Source: Chloroflexota bacterium
Lineage (GTDB): Bacteria > Chloroflexota > Dehalococcoidia > SZUA-161
Length of the DNA stretch: 6,959 nt
Assembly: GCA_003229915.1 (NCBI GenBank)
Contig: QIGA01000076.1
Span: forward strand, 1 to 6,959
Direction of reading: 5' to 3'
The first letter of the stretch is position 1. The number at the start of each line of letters is the position of its first letter. Positions 1 through 6,057 of this stretch are shown here, one piece after another. The position numbers were made by a program, and so were the translations under genes. Under the pieces are notes generated by a model. The model saw nothing but the letters and a program-made list of their open reading frames with translations. It searched no databases and was not told the DNA's origin.

Positions 1-145
1 GACCGGGGAGACGCTGGCGAAGCTCCTCGGCCGAGGGCTTTAGCACCATTCTCGGCCAGAAGAGGGATACACCGGTGAAACGACGGCCTTCTACCCTGGG
101 ACGAAGGTCGTTCTTGATGGTCTCTACCTCTGGTAGCTCAGGCAT
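1..145 (-). CDS. mutM: Formamidopyrimidine-DNA glycosylase, N-terminal part (runs off window)
   Basis: Translating the minus strand from the ATG at 145 gives MPELPEVETIKNDLRPRVEG and onward for 48 codons with no stop before the window edge. MPELPEVET is the signature N-terminus of the Fpg/Nei family. In that family the proline after the initiator Met is the Schiff-base nucleophile and the following Glu is catalytic; both are present. The enzyme excises 8-oxoguanine and formamidopyrimidines and then cleaves the strand (base excision repair). The helix-two-turn-helix and zinc finger would lie outside the window, so integrity of the rest cannot be judged. No convincing Shine-Dalgarno site precedes the ATG. 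The gene is in line with polA but is separated from it by the R-M module and a palindrome. Confidence 0.93.
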   Translation of the reverse strand, partial: MPELPEVETIKNDLRPRVEGRRFTGVSLFWPRMVLKPSAEELRQRLPG

Positions 146-162
146 TTCTATAACTCAGTGGG

Positions 163-189
163 GTAGGGTTGGCCGACGTCGGCCAACCC
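163..189. repeat. GTAG-headed 24-bp perfect palindrome (REP-like hairpin)
   Basis: Positions 166-189 form a perfect 24-bp palindrome with half-site GGGTTGGCCGAC, immediately preceded by GTA so that the element reads GTAG followed by a hairpin. It sits between the endonuclease stop codon and the mutM start. On the minus strand it is followed by TACCCCACTG rather than a T run, so it is not a classical intrinsic terminator. The arrangement resembles REP elements, in which a GTAG tetranucleotide precedes a hairpin. A dyad operator for mutM is the alternative. Confidence 0.6.
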
Positions 190-210
190 CATCCGCTCAA
201 TACTGCCAGC

Positions 211-220
211 CTTTATTTTC
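211..220. repeat. Direct repeat, left flank of R-M module
   Basis: CTTTATTTTC occurs here, between the endonuclease stop and mutM, and again at 1915-1924 over the polA stop codon. The two copies are in the same orientation and bracket the R-M genes. The match ends sharply on both sides. This is consistent with a target-site duplication or with recombination at microhomology. It is short and AT-rich, so chance remains possible. Confidence 0.5.
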
Positions 221-255
221 GTGACAATGATTCGTTTTGACCACAGTGGTATCAA

Positions 256-999
256 CTATGGGGATTTCTTAGCCATCTTTTGAGGTTCAGCTTCGCTCAC
301 GAACCTCACTAACTTTTCCCAGTCTATGTTGCCATTGGCAAAACAGAATTCATCAATAAACTCTTTGGTAAACTTGTTTACTGCCGCATCCCATGCAGGT
401 GAATATTCCTTTCTGTGCTTGGCTGGTTCATCTTTCATGAGTCTAATCAGCTTGAGGTAGAAGTCCGGGTCTCCTGTGATCTCCTGCCAGAATGCTTGCC
501 CTGAAGCGTCTCTGTAGAAGAGGTCCATGCTCGGCTTTCTAGCAACACGCCCGTAAGCATGTCCTAGAATGGGGTCAAATTGCTTTTGGAGCTTATAAAG
601 ACGGTTGCGGACGGCTTGAAACTCTTGAGACTGGCGTTTCTTCTGGCTCGCGTTGTAGATATACGGTCCAGACTTCAGGGAGACAGCAGTAATCTGGTTC
701 TTTGTCTCGATAACAAAATCCACCCCTTCAGCGTCTGAGACTTTACCTACTGAGGAGATCCGGGCGATGGGTTCAAAGAAGGCGTTGCCAAATATAGTTT
801 CGTCCGAGGCGCTTATGTAATCAGTAAGCAACCGCTCGACGATATCCGAAGCCTTTTGGATTCCCAAGGCCCTAAACAAGTAGGGGTTCTTGCGACGGAG
901 AAAGGCACGGAGCTTCAGATGGCTTACCTTCTGTAAACGTCGCTCATAGAAGTCTGAGAGACATTTGCGGATCAGGGATTCTAGCTTTCTTTCGTCCAT
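256..999 (-). CDS. Type II restriction endonuclease, PmeII-like family
   Basis: This 247-residue protein starts at an ATG lying inside the 3' end of the methyltransferase gene. From memory it resembles endonucleases annotated as PmeII family. Recognisable blocks are NPYLFRALGI (38-47), SDETIFGNAFFEPIA (65-79), EGVD (91-94), SLKSG (107-111), LQKQFDPILGHAYGR (137-151) and SGQAFWQEITGDPDFYLKLI (166-185). E76, D94 and K109 could form a PD-(D/E)xK-like catalytic set, with Ser107 in place of the usual acidic residue two before the Lys; this assignment is inference. A modest AAGG Shine-Dalgarno lies 7-8 bases before the ATG. The protein would cleave DNA at sites protected by the adjacent methyltransferase. 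No truncation is visible. Base composition is lower in GC than in polA, which suggests transfer. The recognition sequence cannot be read from this. Confidence 0.8.
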   Translation of the reverse strand: MDERKLESLIRKCLSDFYERRLQKVSHLKLRAFLRRKNPYLFRALGIQKASDIVERLLTDYISASDETIFGNAFFEPIARISSVGKVSDAEGVDFVIETKNQITAVSLKSGPYIYNASQKKRQSQEFQAVRNRLYKLQKQFDPILGHAYGRVARKPSMDLFYRDASGQAFWQEITGDPDFYLKLIRLMKDEPAKHRKEYSPAWDAAVNKFTKEFIDEFCFANGNIDWEKLVRFVSEAEPQKMAKKSP

Positions 1000-1810
1000 T
1001 TCTTGCCTTTTCTATCGCTTCGAGTGCCAAGTCACGGTATTCTGTCTTAGCTTCAATCCCTATATAGTGCCTGTTCAGCTTGATGCAAGCCACTGCCGTT
1101 GTTCCAGAGCCTGCGAAGGGGTCAAGAACGAGGTCTTCTTCTTCAGTGGACAGCTTGATGAACCAAGTTGGCAAAGAGATGGGAAATGATGCGCTGTGCC
1201 CCCGGTTCGCGCATTCTGTGGCGAGATGCAGGACATTTGTTGGATAAACATACTGTCTGTCGAGCCAGTGAGAGACGTTCTTACCGAAGCCACTGCCTAC
1301 GTGGGATTCATCCCGAATTCGGTCAGTATCACTCAGCTTTGCCAGTCTCTTGGTCGCCCAATCGCCCATAGGAACCATGACTGCTTCCTGGAACATCTTG
1401 AATCGCTTTTGCTTGGTAAAGTGGAGACAGCGCTCCCAGGCATCTCTAAACCTGTTGGGCCACTTGCCAGGGTAGCAATTCTTTTTATGCCAGACGTATT
1501 CCTCGGTCCAAAACCAACCTTGGTCTCTCATTGCGAGTATTAGCTCTAGGACGTAAGTTTGGCGCTCGCCACCGACTGTCCTTTCTTTGATGTTCAGGAT
1601 GAAAGAGCCTTCAGATTTCAGAACACGCTTAAGTTCATTTGATATGGGGAGAAACCAGTCTACATAGTGTTTTATGGGGATCCCCTCATAAGTGTTCTTT
1701 CTATTGTCAGCGTATGGAGGAGACGTAAAAATAAGATCGACACAAGCGTCGGGGAATGTTCCTAGAACACTGAGACAGTCCCCGTTGATGATCTTATCAA
1801 GCTCTAGCAT
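944..1810 (-). CDS. Beta-class DNA methyltransferase of a type II R-M system (N4-cytosine or N6-adenine)
   Basis: An S-adenosylmethionine-dependent DNA amino-methyltransferase of 288 residues when started at the ATG at 1810. The catalytic motif IV TSPPY (29-33) comes first and the AdoMet-binding motif I DPFAGSGTT (230-238) lies near the C-terminus, which is the beta-class order. NRGHSASFP (202-210) is the usual block ahead of motif I. TSPPY is more typical of N4-cytosine enzymes, but N6-adenine activity cannot be excluded. A longer reading from a TTG at 1846 adds 12 residues (MTLSKRKHKLLN). I prefer 1810 because that TTG is the first half of a predicted -35 box, and family members commonly begin close to the LELDKIINGDC-like segment. 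The 3' end overlaps the endonuclease gene by 56 bases, so the two are co-transcribed and probably translationally coupled. It protects host DNA from that nuclease. Confidence 0.9.
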   Translation of the reverse strand: MLELDKIINGDCLSVLGTFPDACVDLIFTSPPYADNRKNTYEGIPIKHYVDWFLPISNELKRVLKSEGSFILNIKERTVGGERQTYVLELILAMRDQGWFWTEEYVWHKKNCYPGKWPNRFRDAWERCLHFTKQKRFKMFQEAVMVPMGDWATKRLAKLSDTDRIRDESHVGSGFGKNVSHWLDRQYVYPTNVLHLATECANRGHSASFPISLPTWFIKLSTEEEDLVLDPFAGSGTTAVACIKLNRHYIGIEAKTEYRDLALEAIEKARNGRKKARIPDPQMSLRLL

Positions 1811-1817
1811 GTTCAAT

Positions 1818-1846
1818 AGTTTATGCTTTCTTTTCGACAGCGTCAA
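1818..1846 (-). promoter_or_regulatory. Predicted promoter of the R-M operon, giving a leaderless transcript
   Basis: On the minus strand, TTGACG (1846-1841) is separated by exactly 17 bases from TAAACT (1823-1818). These match the sigma70 -35 and -10 consensus at 5/6 and 4/6 positions. The next bases are ATTGAAC and then the ATG at 1810, so the usual start point falls at or next to the A of the ATG. There is no Shine-Dalgarno site in front of this ATG, which agrees with leaderless translation. Confidence 0.6.
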
Positions 1847-1914
1847 TTGAGTCTAATCGTTTAAATCATTAACGCATCTACAAAATTTCCCGCAATTCCT
1901 ACGTTCTTTGCTTG

Positions 1915-1924
1915 CTTTATTTTC
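1915..1924. repeat. Direct repeat, right flank of R-M module
   Basis: The second copy of CTTTATTTTC (first at 211-220). Read on the minus strand it is GAAAATAAAG and contains the final Lys codon and TAA stop of polA. Removing everything between the copies, plus one copy, would leave polA with an intact end and put mutM about 65 bases downstream. That is a plausible ancestral polA-mutM junction. Confidence 0.5.
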
Positions 1925-4658
1925 CGCCATTCCGATACTCCATCTCGTCCCAGTTACGGCCAGTCTTCACGTCGATCTCGAGAGGGACGCTGAGCTCCAG
2001 CGCCCTGGGCATTATCTGGAGCACCAGTTGCGTCAGTTCCTCTACTTCTGCTTGAGGCAGCTCGAAGAGGAGTTCGTCATGCACCTGGAGGATCATCTTT
2101 GCCTCCAGTCCCTTCTTGTCCATCTCATGCTGGAGCTCGATCATCGCCACCTTGATAATATCGGCCGAGGTGCCCTGAACCGGCATGTTTATCGCCATTC
2201 GCTCCGCCGCCATTCTCACTTGTCCGTTGGAGGACTTGATCTCCGGTATGTAACGCCGTCTACCCAGGAGGGTCTGCACGTATCCCTTCTCGGCCGCATC
2301 GCGTTTGGTGGTGTCAAGGTAGTCCTTGACGCCACTATATTTCTCAAAGTAGGCCTTGATAAACTCTGCCGCCTCCTGTCGAGAGAGCTCGGTGGCCTGC
2401 TCCAGCCCGTATTCGCTCATCCCGTAGATCACCCCGAAGTTGACTGTCTTCGCCAGCCTCCTCATGTCTGGAGTGACTTCAGAAAGCGGGACGCCGAACA
2501 CCTGCGACGCGGTGGTAGTGTGAATATCCTCATCGTTGGCAAAGGCATCGAGGAGCCGGGGGTCTTGGGAGAGGTGTGCCAGGGCGCGGAGGTCGATCTG
2601 GGAGTAGTCGGCAGCAAGGAGCAGGGAGGATTCTCTCTCGGCGATGAAGGCTTTCCTTACCTGCCTTCCCTCTTCGGTGCGCACCGGGATATTCTGCAGA
2701 TTGGGATTGCTGGAGGAGAGCCGGCCGGTGGAGGTCCCGGTCTGGTTGAAGCTGGTGTGCACCCTCCCGGTCTCGGGATCGATCAGAGCGGGAAGAGCAT
2801 CCACATAGGTGGACTTCAGCTTCGTCAACTGGCGATACTCAAGTAAGAGCTCGATAAGGGGGTGCGCTCCTTTGAGCCCCTCAAGGACTGAGGCACCTGT
2901 GGAGTAGCCGCTTTTGGTCCTCTTCGTTCGGGGCAGTTTGAGGTCATCGTAAAGCACCACTCCTAGCTGCTGGGTCGAGTTTATGTTGAACCTGCGACCG
3001 GAGCAGCTATATATCTCGCTTTCGAGCTTGGCCAGCTTCTCGCCCATGCTCCAGGACATCTCTCGCAGCCTGGAGGTATCCAGAGCCACGCCGTTAGTCT
3101 CCATTCGCAGCAGCACAGGGAGCAGGGGCATCTCCACCTTGGTGAACAGCTCCCACACCTCCTGATCCTTGAGCTCTACCTCCAGCAGCTCGCTCAGCCT
3201 GTTGGCGATGTCGGCATCGGCACAGGCGTAATTCACTACCCTGGGGATGTCCACCCAGGCCATCGATATCTGTTTTGCCCCGCTGCCGATCAGGTCACTT
3301 ATAGGCGTCATCTCTATGCCCAGCTTGGAGAAGGCCAAAGGCTTCAGCCCTAGCGCCTTTTCCTCCGAGAGGTAGGCAGCGATCATGGTGTCGAAGCCCA
3401 GGTTCTGCACCATCACCCCGTATTTGAGGAGGACCGTCATGTCATATTTGCCATTATGGGCGATCTTGACCACTTCAGGGTTTTCCAGCAGTGGTTTGAG
3501 TGCGGCAATGACTTGGGACAAGGGCAACTGGTCTCCTGACGAGTGCCCCACAGGTAGGTACCATGCCTTACCGGGTACTGGGGACAGGGAGACGCCGACC
3601 AATGCTGACTGTCTTGGGTCGATTCCCGTTGTCTCAGTATCGATGGCGAATGACTCAAGCTGCGACAGAGCGTTGACGACCTCTTCCAGGGACTCAGCGG
3701 TATCGATAATTTGATAGTCAACGGCTTCCCTGCTGGTCGGTGTCCCTACCTGCGCGGTTCCATGCTCCTGAACAATGCTCTCGGGCAGCTTGGAGAGGAG
3801 TCTGGCAAACTCCAGCTCGCGGAAAAGCTCGGCTACCTTGTTCCGCTGATAGTTGCCAACACGGCAGCAGGTCAGGTCGAAATCGATGGGCATATCTGTG
3901 ACGATGGTAACAAGCTCCTTGCTCTGCCTGGCCTGGCTTTCGCCGTCCTTCAATAGCTTTCGCACCCTTTCGGGGGTCACCTCGTCAATATGATCGTAAA
4001 TTCCCTCGATGCTGCCGAATTGCTGGATCAGTTTTGTCGCTGTCTTCTCGCCGATGCCAGGGACGCCTGGGATATTGTCAGAAGGATCTCCTTTCAGCCC
4101 CTTCAGGTCGGCGAGTTGTTGAGGAAGAAGCCCGTATCGCTGCTGTACCGTCGCCTCATCGTAGGTGATTGTGTCGCTGAATGTTTTCCCCGGACGGGGG
4201 GTCAGTACGCTGACGTGGGGCGAAGCAAGCTGGAATATATCGGTATCCCCGGTGACGACTACGGTATCGATGCCTTCCTTGCTTGCCTGCTGACCTATGG
4301 TGCCCAGAATGTCGTCTGCCTCGTAGCCGTCTACCTCGAAGGAGGGAATGTTAAACGCTTCGACCAGCTCACGCACTCGCTTGAACTGGCGCTTGAGCTC
4401 ATCCGGGGTTGGGGGGCGATGCGCCTTGTAATCCTCAAACTGGGTGTGCCTGAAGGGAGGCGCGGGGCTGTCAAACGCGATAGCCCAGTGGGTCGGCTTC
4501 AATTCAGCGGCCACCTTTAGCAGCATGCTGGCGAAGCCGTAGACTGCCCCGGTGGGCTCTCCCGTCTTAGACACTGTGAGCGATGGCAGGGCGTGGAAGG
4601 CTCGGTGTATCAGGGCATGTCCGTCGAAGAGGATGAGCAATCGCTTTTGATCTGGCAT
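1917..4658 (-). CDS. polA: DNA polymerase I with 5' nuclease, proofreading and polymerase domains
   Basis: This 913-residue protein acts in Okazaki-fragment maturation and repair synthesis. The 5' nuclease domain (about 1-290) keeps acidic residues D12, D63, E113/D115/D116, D138/D140 and D191/D194, and a GVPGIGEKTA helix-hairpin-helix. The 3'-5' exonuclease (about 310-500) looks active: D340/E342 in AIDTETTG, D406 in HNGKYD, and Y477/D481 in YACAD. The polymerase domain (about 510-913) has motif A DYSQIDLR (684-691), motif B RRLAKTVNFGVIYG (733-746) with K737, F741 and Y745, and motif C QVHDE (858-862). One oddity is that the steric-gate Glu of the usual SQIELR is Asp689. The codon is GAC at 2594-2592. 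The ATG at 4658 gives the normal MPDQKRLLILFDG start, with only a weak GGGG Shine-Dalgarno about 12 bases upstream. It appears to have its own promoter rather than reading from the ferredoxin operon. Confidence 0.98.
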   Translation of the reverse strand: MPDQKRLLILFDGHALIHRAFHALPSLTVSKTGEPTGAVYGFASMLLKVAAELKPTHWAIAFDSPAPPFRHTQFEDYKAHRPPTPDELKRQFKRVRELVEAFNIPSFEVDGYEADDILGTIGQQASKEGIDTVVVTGDTDIFQLASPHVSVLTPRPGKTFSDTITYDEATVQQRYGLLPQQLADLKGLKGDPSDNIPGVPGIGEKTATKLIQQFGSIEGIYDHIDEVTPERVRKLLKDGESQARQSKELVTIVTDMPIDFDLTCCRVGNYQRNKVAELFRELEFARLLSKLPESIVQEHGTAQVGTPTSREAVDYQIIDTAESLEEVVNALSQLESFAIDTETTGIDPRQSALVGVSLSPVPGKAWYLPVGHSSGDQLPLSQVIAALKPLLENPEVVKIAHNGKYDMTVLLKYGVMVQNLGFDTMIAAYLSEEKALGLKPLAFSKLGIEMTPISDLIGSGAKQISMAWVDIPRVVNYACADADIANRLSELLEVELKDQEVWELFTKVEMPLLPVLLRMETNGVALDTSRLREMSWSMGEKLAKLESEIYSCSGRRFNINSTQQLGVVLYDDLKLPRTKRTKSGYSTGASVLEGLKGAHPLIELLLEYRQLTKLKSTYVDALPALIDPETGRVHTSFNQTGTSTGRLSSSNPNLQNIPVRTEEGRQVRKAFIAERESSLLLAADYSQIDLRALAHLSQDPRLLDAFANDEDIHTTTASQVFGVPLSEVTPDMRRLAKTVNFGVIYGMSEYGLEQATELSRQEAAEFIKAYFEKYSGVKDYLDTTKRDAAEKGYVQTLLGRRRYIPEIKSSNGQVRMAAERMAINMPVQGTSADIIKVAMIELQHEMDKKGLEAKMILQVHDELLFELPQAEVEELTQLVLQIMPRALELSVPLEIDVKTGRNWDEMEYRNGGK

Positions 4659-4697
4659 CGTGTCGCTGCCCCAGAGGTTTTTTGATGTTGAATAGTA

Positions 4698-4780
4698 GAT
4701 AAACTCTTATCCGGGTCTGCTCTGGAAAGCTCCTGGAAGGGTGTCCGAAAACCTGGCAAATCAGGGTGGCCTAGAGCAGA
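4698..4780 (-). promoter_or_regulatory. Inverted repeats in the polA 5' leader
   Basis: The predicted polA leader can fold. TCTGCTCT (minus strand, 4780-4773) is perfectly complementary to AGAGCAGA (4723-4716) across a 49-base loop. A second small hairpin, GATAA-GAGT-TTATC on the minus strand, occupies 4711-4698. No riboswitch class is recognised. A regulatory role is speculative. Confidence 0.3.
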
Positions 4781-4820
4781 TGTTCCGACCTACCCAAATC
4801 CTCAGACAGGCTCCGGGGGT

Positions 4821-4829
4821 ATTATATCA
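4821..4829 (-). promoter_or_regulatory. polA: Extended -10 promoter, probably for polA
   Basis: The minus strand reads TGA-TATAAT at 4829-4821: a perfect -10 hexamer with the TGn extension. No good -35 hexamer is found 15-18 bases upstream, as is common for extended -10 promoters. Transcription would start near 4814 and leave a leader of about 155 bases before the polA ATG. It lies between the divergently oriented polA and the Mth938-like pseudogene. Confidence 0.5.
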
Positions 4830-4854
4830 GAAAGAACGGTGAGGTGATATTTCG

Positions 4855-5208
4855 GTGAAGATCGAAAACCTCAGTTTTGGCTCGATGATGGTTGGAGAAA
4901 GACACACCACGCGCCCTCGTTTTCATATCCCGGCAGGACGGTGAAACAGTGACAGGGCGGCCTCTGGATGTTCGGTAGCCACAGCTTCAAAAAGCAGGGT
5001 ATTGAGCAGCTTGGGGGGCAGGTGCGGACGGAGTCGTGATTGGCACAGGCATAAATCCAGAGGCTGGCTGTCCAACGAGGCAAAGAGCCATGTTGGACAA
5101 GCTCAGCTCCGAGTCCGTGCCTTACCCTCCTACGAGGCAGTTGCGGAACCCAAGCGCCCGGTGGCCCTTGGTAGAAAGGCGGCAGCGATAACCTATATAA
5201 TAACCCGT
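4855..5208 (+). pseudogene. Decayed Mth938-like (DUF498/COG3737) domain gene with several frameshifts
   Basis: The plus strand carries the conserved blocks of a small Mth938-like protein in the right order but in different frames. After a GAGGTGA Shine-Dalgarno (4841-4847) and a GTG start at 4855 comes VKIENLSFGSMMVGERHTT. The frame then shifts to give ALVFI...DGETV (about 4913-4951), then GGLWMFGSHSFKKQGIEQL (4956-5012), then VVIGTGINPEAG (5033-5068), then ALPSYEAVAE (5119-5148) and GRKAAAITYIIT. The family ends with a similar LPxxEA...GRxVAAIxHVTC pattern, as I recall it. At least four frame changes are needed, and the final Cys codon appears to have become CGT. The intact protein would be about 115-120 residues of poorly known function, related to archaeal MTH938 and human AAMDC. 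Convergent with the ferredoxin gene and divergent from polA. The neighbours are intact, so decay is likelier than sequencing error. Confidence 0.75.
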
Positions 5209-5220
5209 CAGGATTGGGTT
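5202..5220. terminator. Weak hairpin between the ferredoxin and the pseudogene end
   Basis: AACCC (5202-5206) pairs with GGGTT (5216-5220) across nine bases. On the minus strand the stem is followed by ATTATATA, and on the plus strand by TCTT. It lies 16 bases past the ferredoxin stop codon and could be a weak terminator for the rsmD-coaD-ferredoxin operon. The stem is short and the T tract poor. Confidence 0.25.
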
Positions 5221-5235
5221 TCTTGCCCTGAGCCG

Positions 5236-5508
5236 CTAATAAGTGCCCGCGGCTGGTTCCTCACCTGAGTGCAACTTGCGCCACTTTTCGAGCAGTTGCT
5301 CTTTGGTTTCCTCATGAGCGGGGTCGGGGACGCAGGAGTCGACCGGACAGAGGTCGGCGCAACGGGAAGACTCGTATGAGCCGATACATTCAGTACACCT
5401 GTCAGGGTCTATGTCGTACTGGGTGTCGCCCTCCGTTATTGCCTGATTGGGACAGTCAGGCTCGCATGCTCCGCAACTTATGCACTCATCGGTAATCTTA
5501 TAGGCCAT
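5236..5508 (-). CDS. YfhL-type 2[4Fe-4S] ferredoxin
   Basis: A 90-residue soluble electron carrier. Cluster ligands are C9-x2-C12-x2-C15-x3-C19-P and C38-x2-C41-x8-C50-x3-C54-P. The eight-residue spacing in the second motif (CTECIGSYESSRCADLC) and the PDPAHEETKEQLLEKWRKLH tail match the YfhL/Allochromatium-type ferredoxins, as in E. coli YfhL. Clusters of this type are known for unusually low redox potential. C59 is an extra cysteine just after the second motif. AGGAGG (5522-5517) is placed 8 bases before the ATG, the best ribosome binding site in the window. It follows coaD by 45 bases in the same direction. A coaD-ferredoxin pairing also occurs in some proteobacteria, from memory. The partner enzyme cannot be inferred here. 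Confidence 0.93.
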   Translation of the reverse strand: MAYKITDECISCGACEPDCPNQAITEGDTQYDIDPDRCTECIGSYESSRCADLCPVDSCVPDPAHEETKEQLLEKWRKLHSGEEPAAGTY

Positions 5509-5553
5509 CCTTTTTCCCTCCTCGCAACTTTCTTGGCCGGGATGCTTTTCTAA

Positions 5554-6057
5554 TCACTGCTGGCCTGGCTTCTTCTTGGCCAGGCTAAATTTCTTAACCA
5601 AGGCATCGGCAACATGGTTGGGCACGAGATTGCTGATGTCCCCGCCCAGTTCACAGGCCTCCTTGAGCAAACTCGAACTGATAAACTGATATTCGAGGCT
5701 GGTCATGAAGCATACCAACTCTATGTCAGGAGCCAGCTTCTTGTTCATCAGCGCCATCTCGAACTCCCGTTCAAAGTCGGAGGTCATCCTCAAGCCGCGC
5801 ACGATTACCCTGGCGTTCATCTCCCGGGCAAAGCCGATGGTGAGTCCGGTGTACGGCACCACTTGGGCATTTTGCAGGTGAGTGACCGCCTTTCTCATCA
5901 ACTCGACCCTCTCCTTGGTGGTGAACATGAGGTGTTTCTGGGGGACATCATAGACGCAGATGATCAATTCATCGAAAAGGGCCGCTGCCCTGTCAGCGAT
6001 ATCGAGGTGCCCGTTGGTCACCGGATCGAAGCTGCCCGGGTAGATAGCGCGGGTCAC
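5554..6057 (-). CDS. coaD: Phosphopantetheine adenylyltransferase
   Basis: A 167-residue enzyme that transfers AMP from ATP to 4'-phosphopantetheine to form dephospho-CoA, the penultimate step of coenzyme A synthesis, in the cytoplasm. The nucleotidyltransferase motif YPGSFDPVTNGHLDI (6-20) contains the T14-N-G-H17 signature. The substrate-binding RGLR (87-90) and ISSSLLKE (126-133) are also present. The length is normal for the family. The start codon is GTG at 6057, overlapping the rsmD stop as GTGA, with an AAGGGG Shine-Dalgarno a few bases upstream inside rsmD. This implies translational coupling. The C-terminal KKKPGQQ is a variable tail. Confidence 0.97.
   Translation of the reverse strand: MTRAIYPGSFDPVTNGHLDIADRAAALFDELIICVYDVPQKHLMFTTKERVELMRKAVTHLQNAQVVPYTGLTIGFAREMNARVIVRGLRMTSDFEREFEMALMNKKLAPDIELVCFMTSLEYQFISSSLLKEACELGGDISNLVPNHVADALVKKFSLAKKKPGQQ

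Noticed and set aside
166..189. Intrinsic terminator for the R-M operon
   Set aside because: The hairpin is perfect but is followed by TACCCCACTG on the minus strand, with no T tract.
1811..1846. TTG start adding 12 residues to the methyltransferase
   Set aside because: The TTG coincides with a good -35 hexamer with correct spacing to a -10, and no Shine-Dalgarno precedes it.
1908..2846. 312-codon open frame on the plus strand
   Set aside because: It lies antisense to the polymerase domain of polA, whose motifs are unmistakable. Its translation is rich in Leu, His and Arg with no family resemblance. It is a mirror of GC-rich codons.
3990..4520. 176-codon plus-strand frame opposite the polA 5' nuclease domain
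   Set aside because: Shadow of intact polA coding sequence with no ribosome binding site or recognisable motif.
4871..5083. 70-codon minus-strand frame in the polA-ferredoxin gap
   Set aside because: Low-complexity Cys/Pro/Ser composition. The opposite strand holds the Mth938-like pseudogene, which explains the region better.
4659..5235. Structured non-coding RNA (RNase P, 6S or tRNA) in the gap
   Set aside because: No conserved signature of these RNAs was found on either strand, and protein homology on the plus strand accounts for most of the stretch.
5002..5268. 88-codon plus-strand frame as an independent gene
   Set aside because: Only its middle (ALPSYEAVAE to AAAITYIIT) looks like real protein, and that is the last block of the frameshifted Mth938-like gene. 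The rest is out-of-frame sequence.
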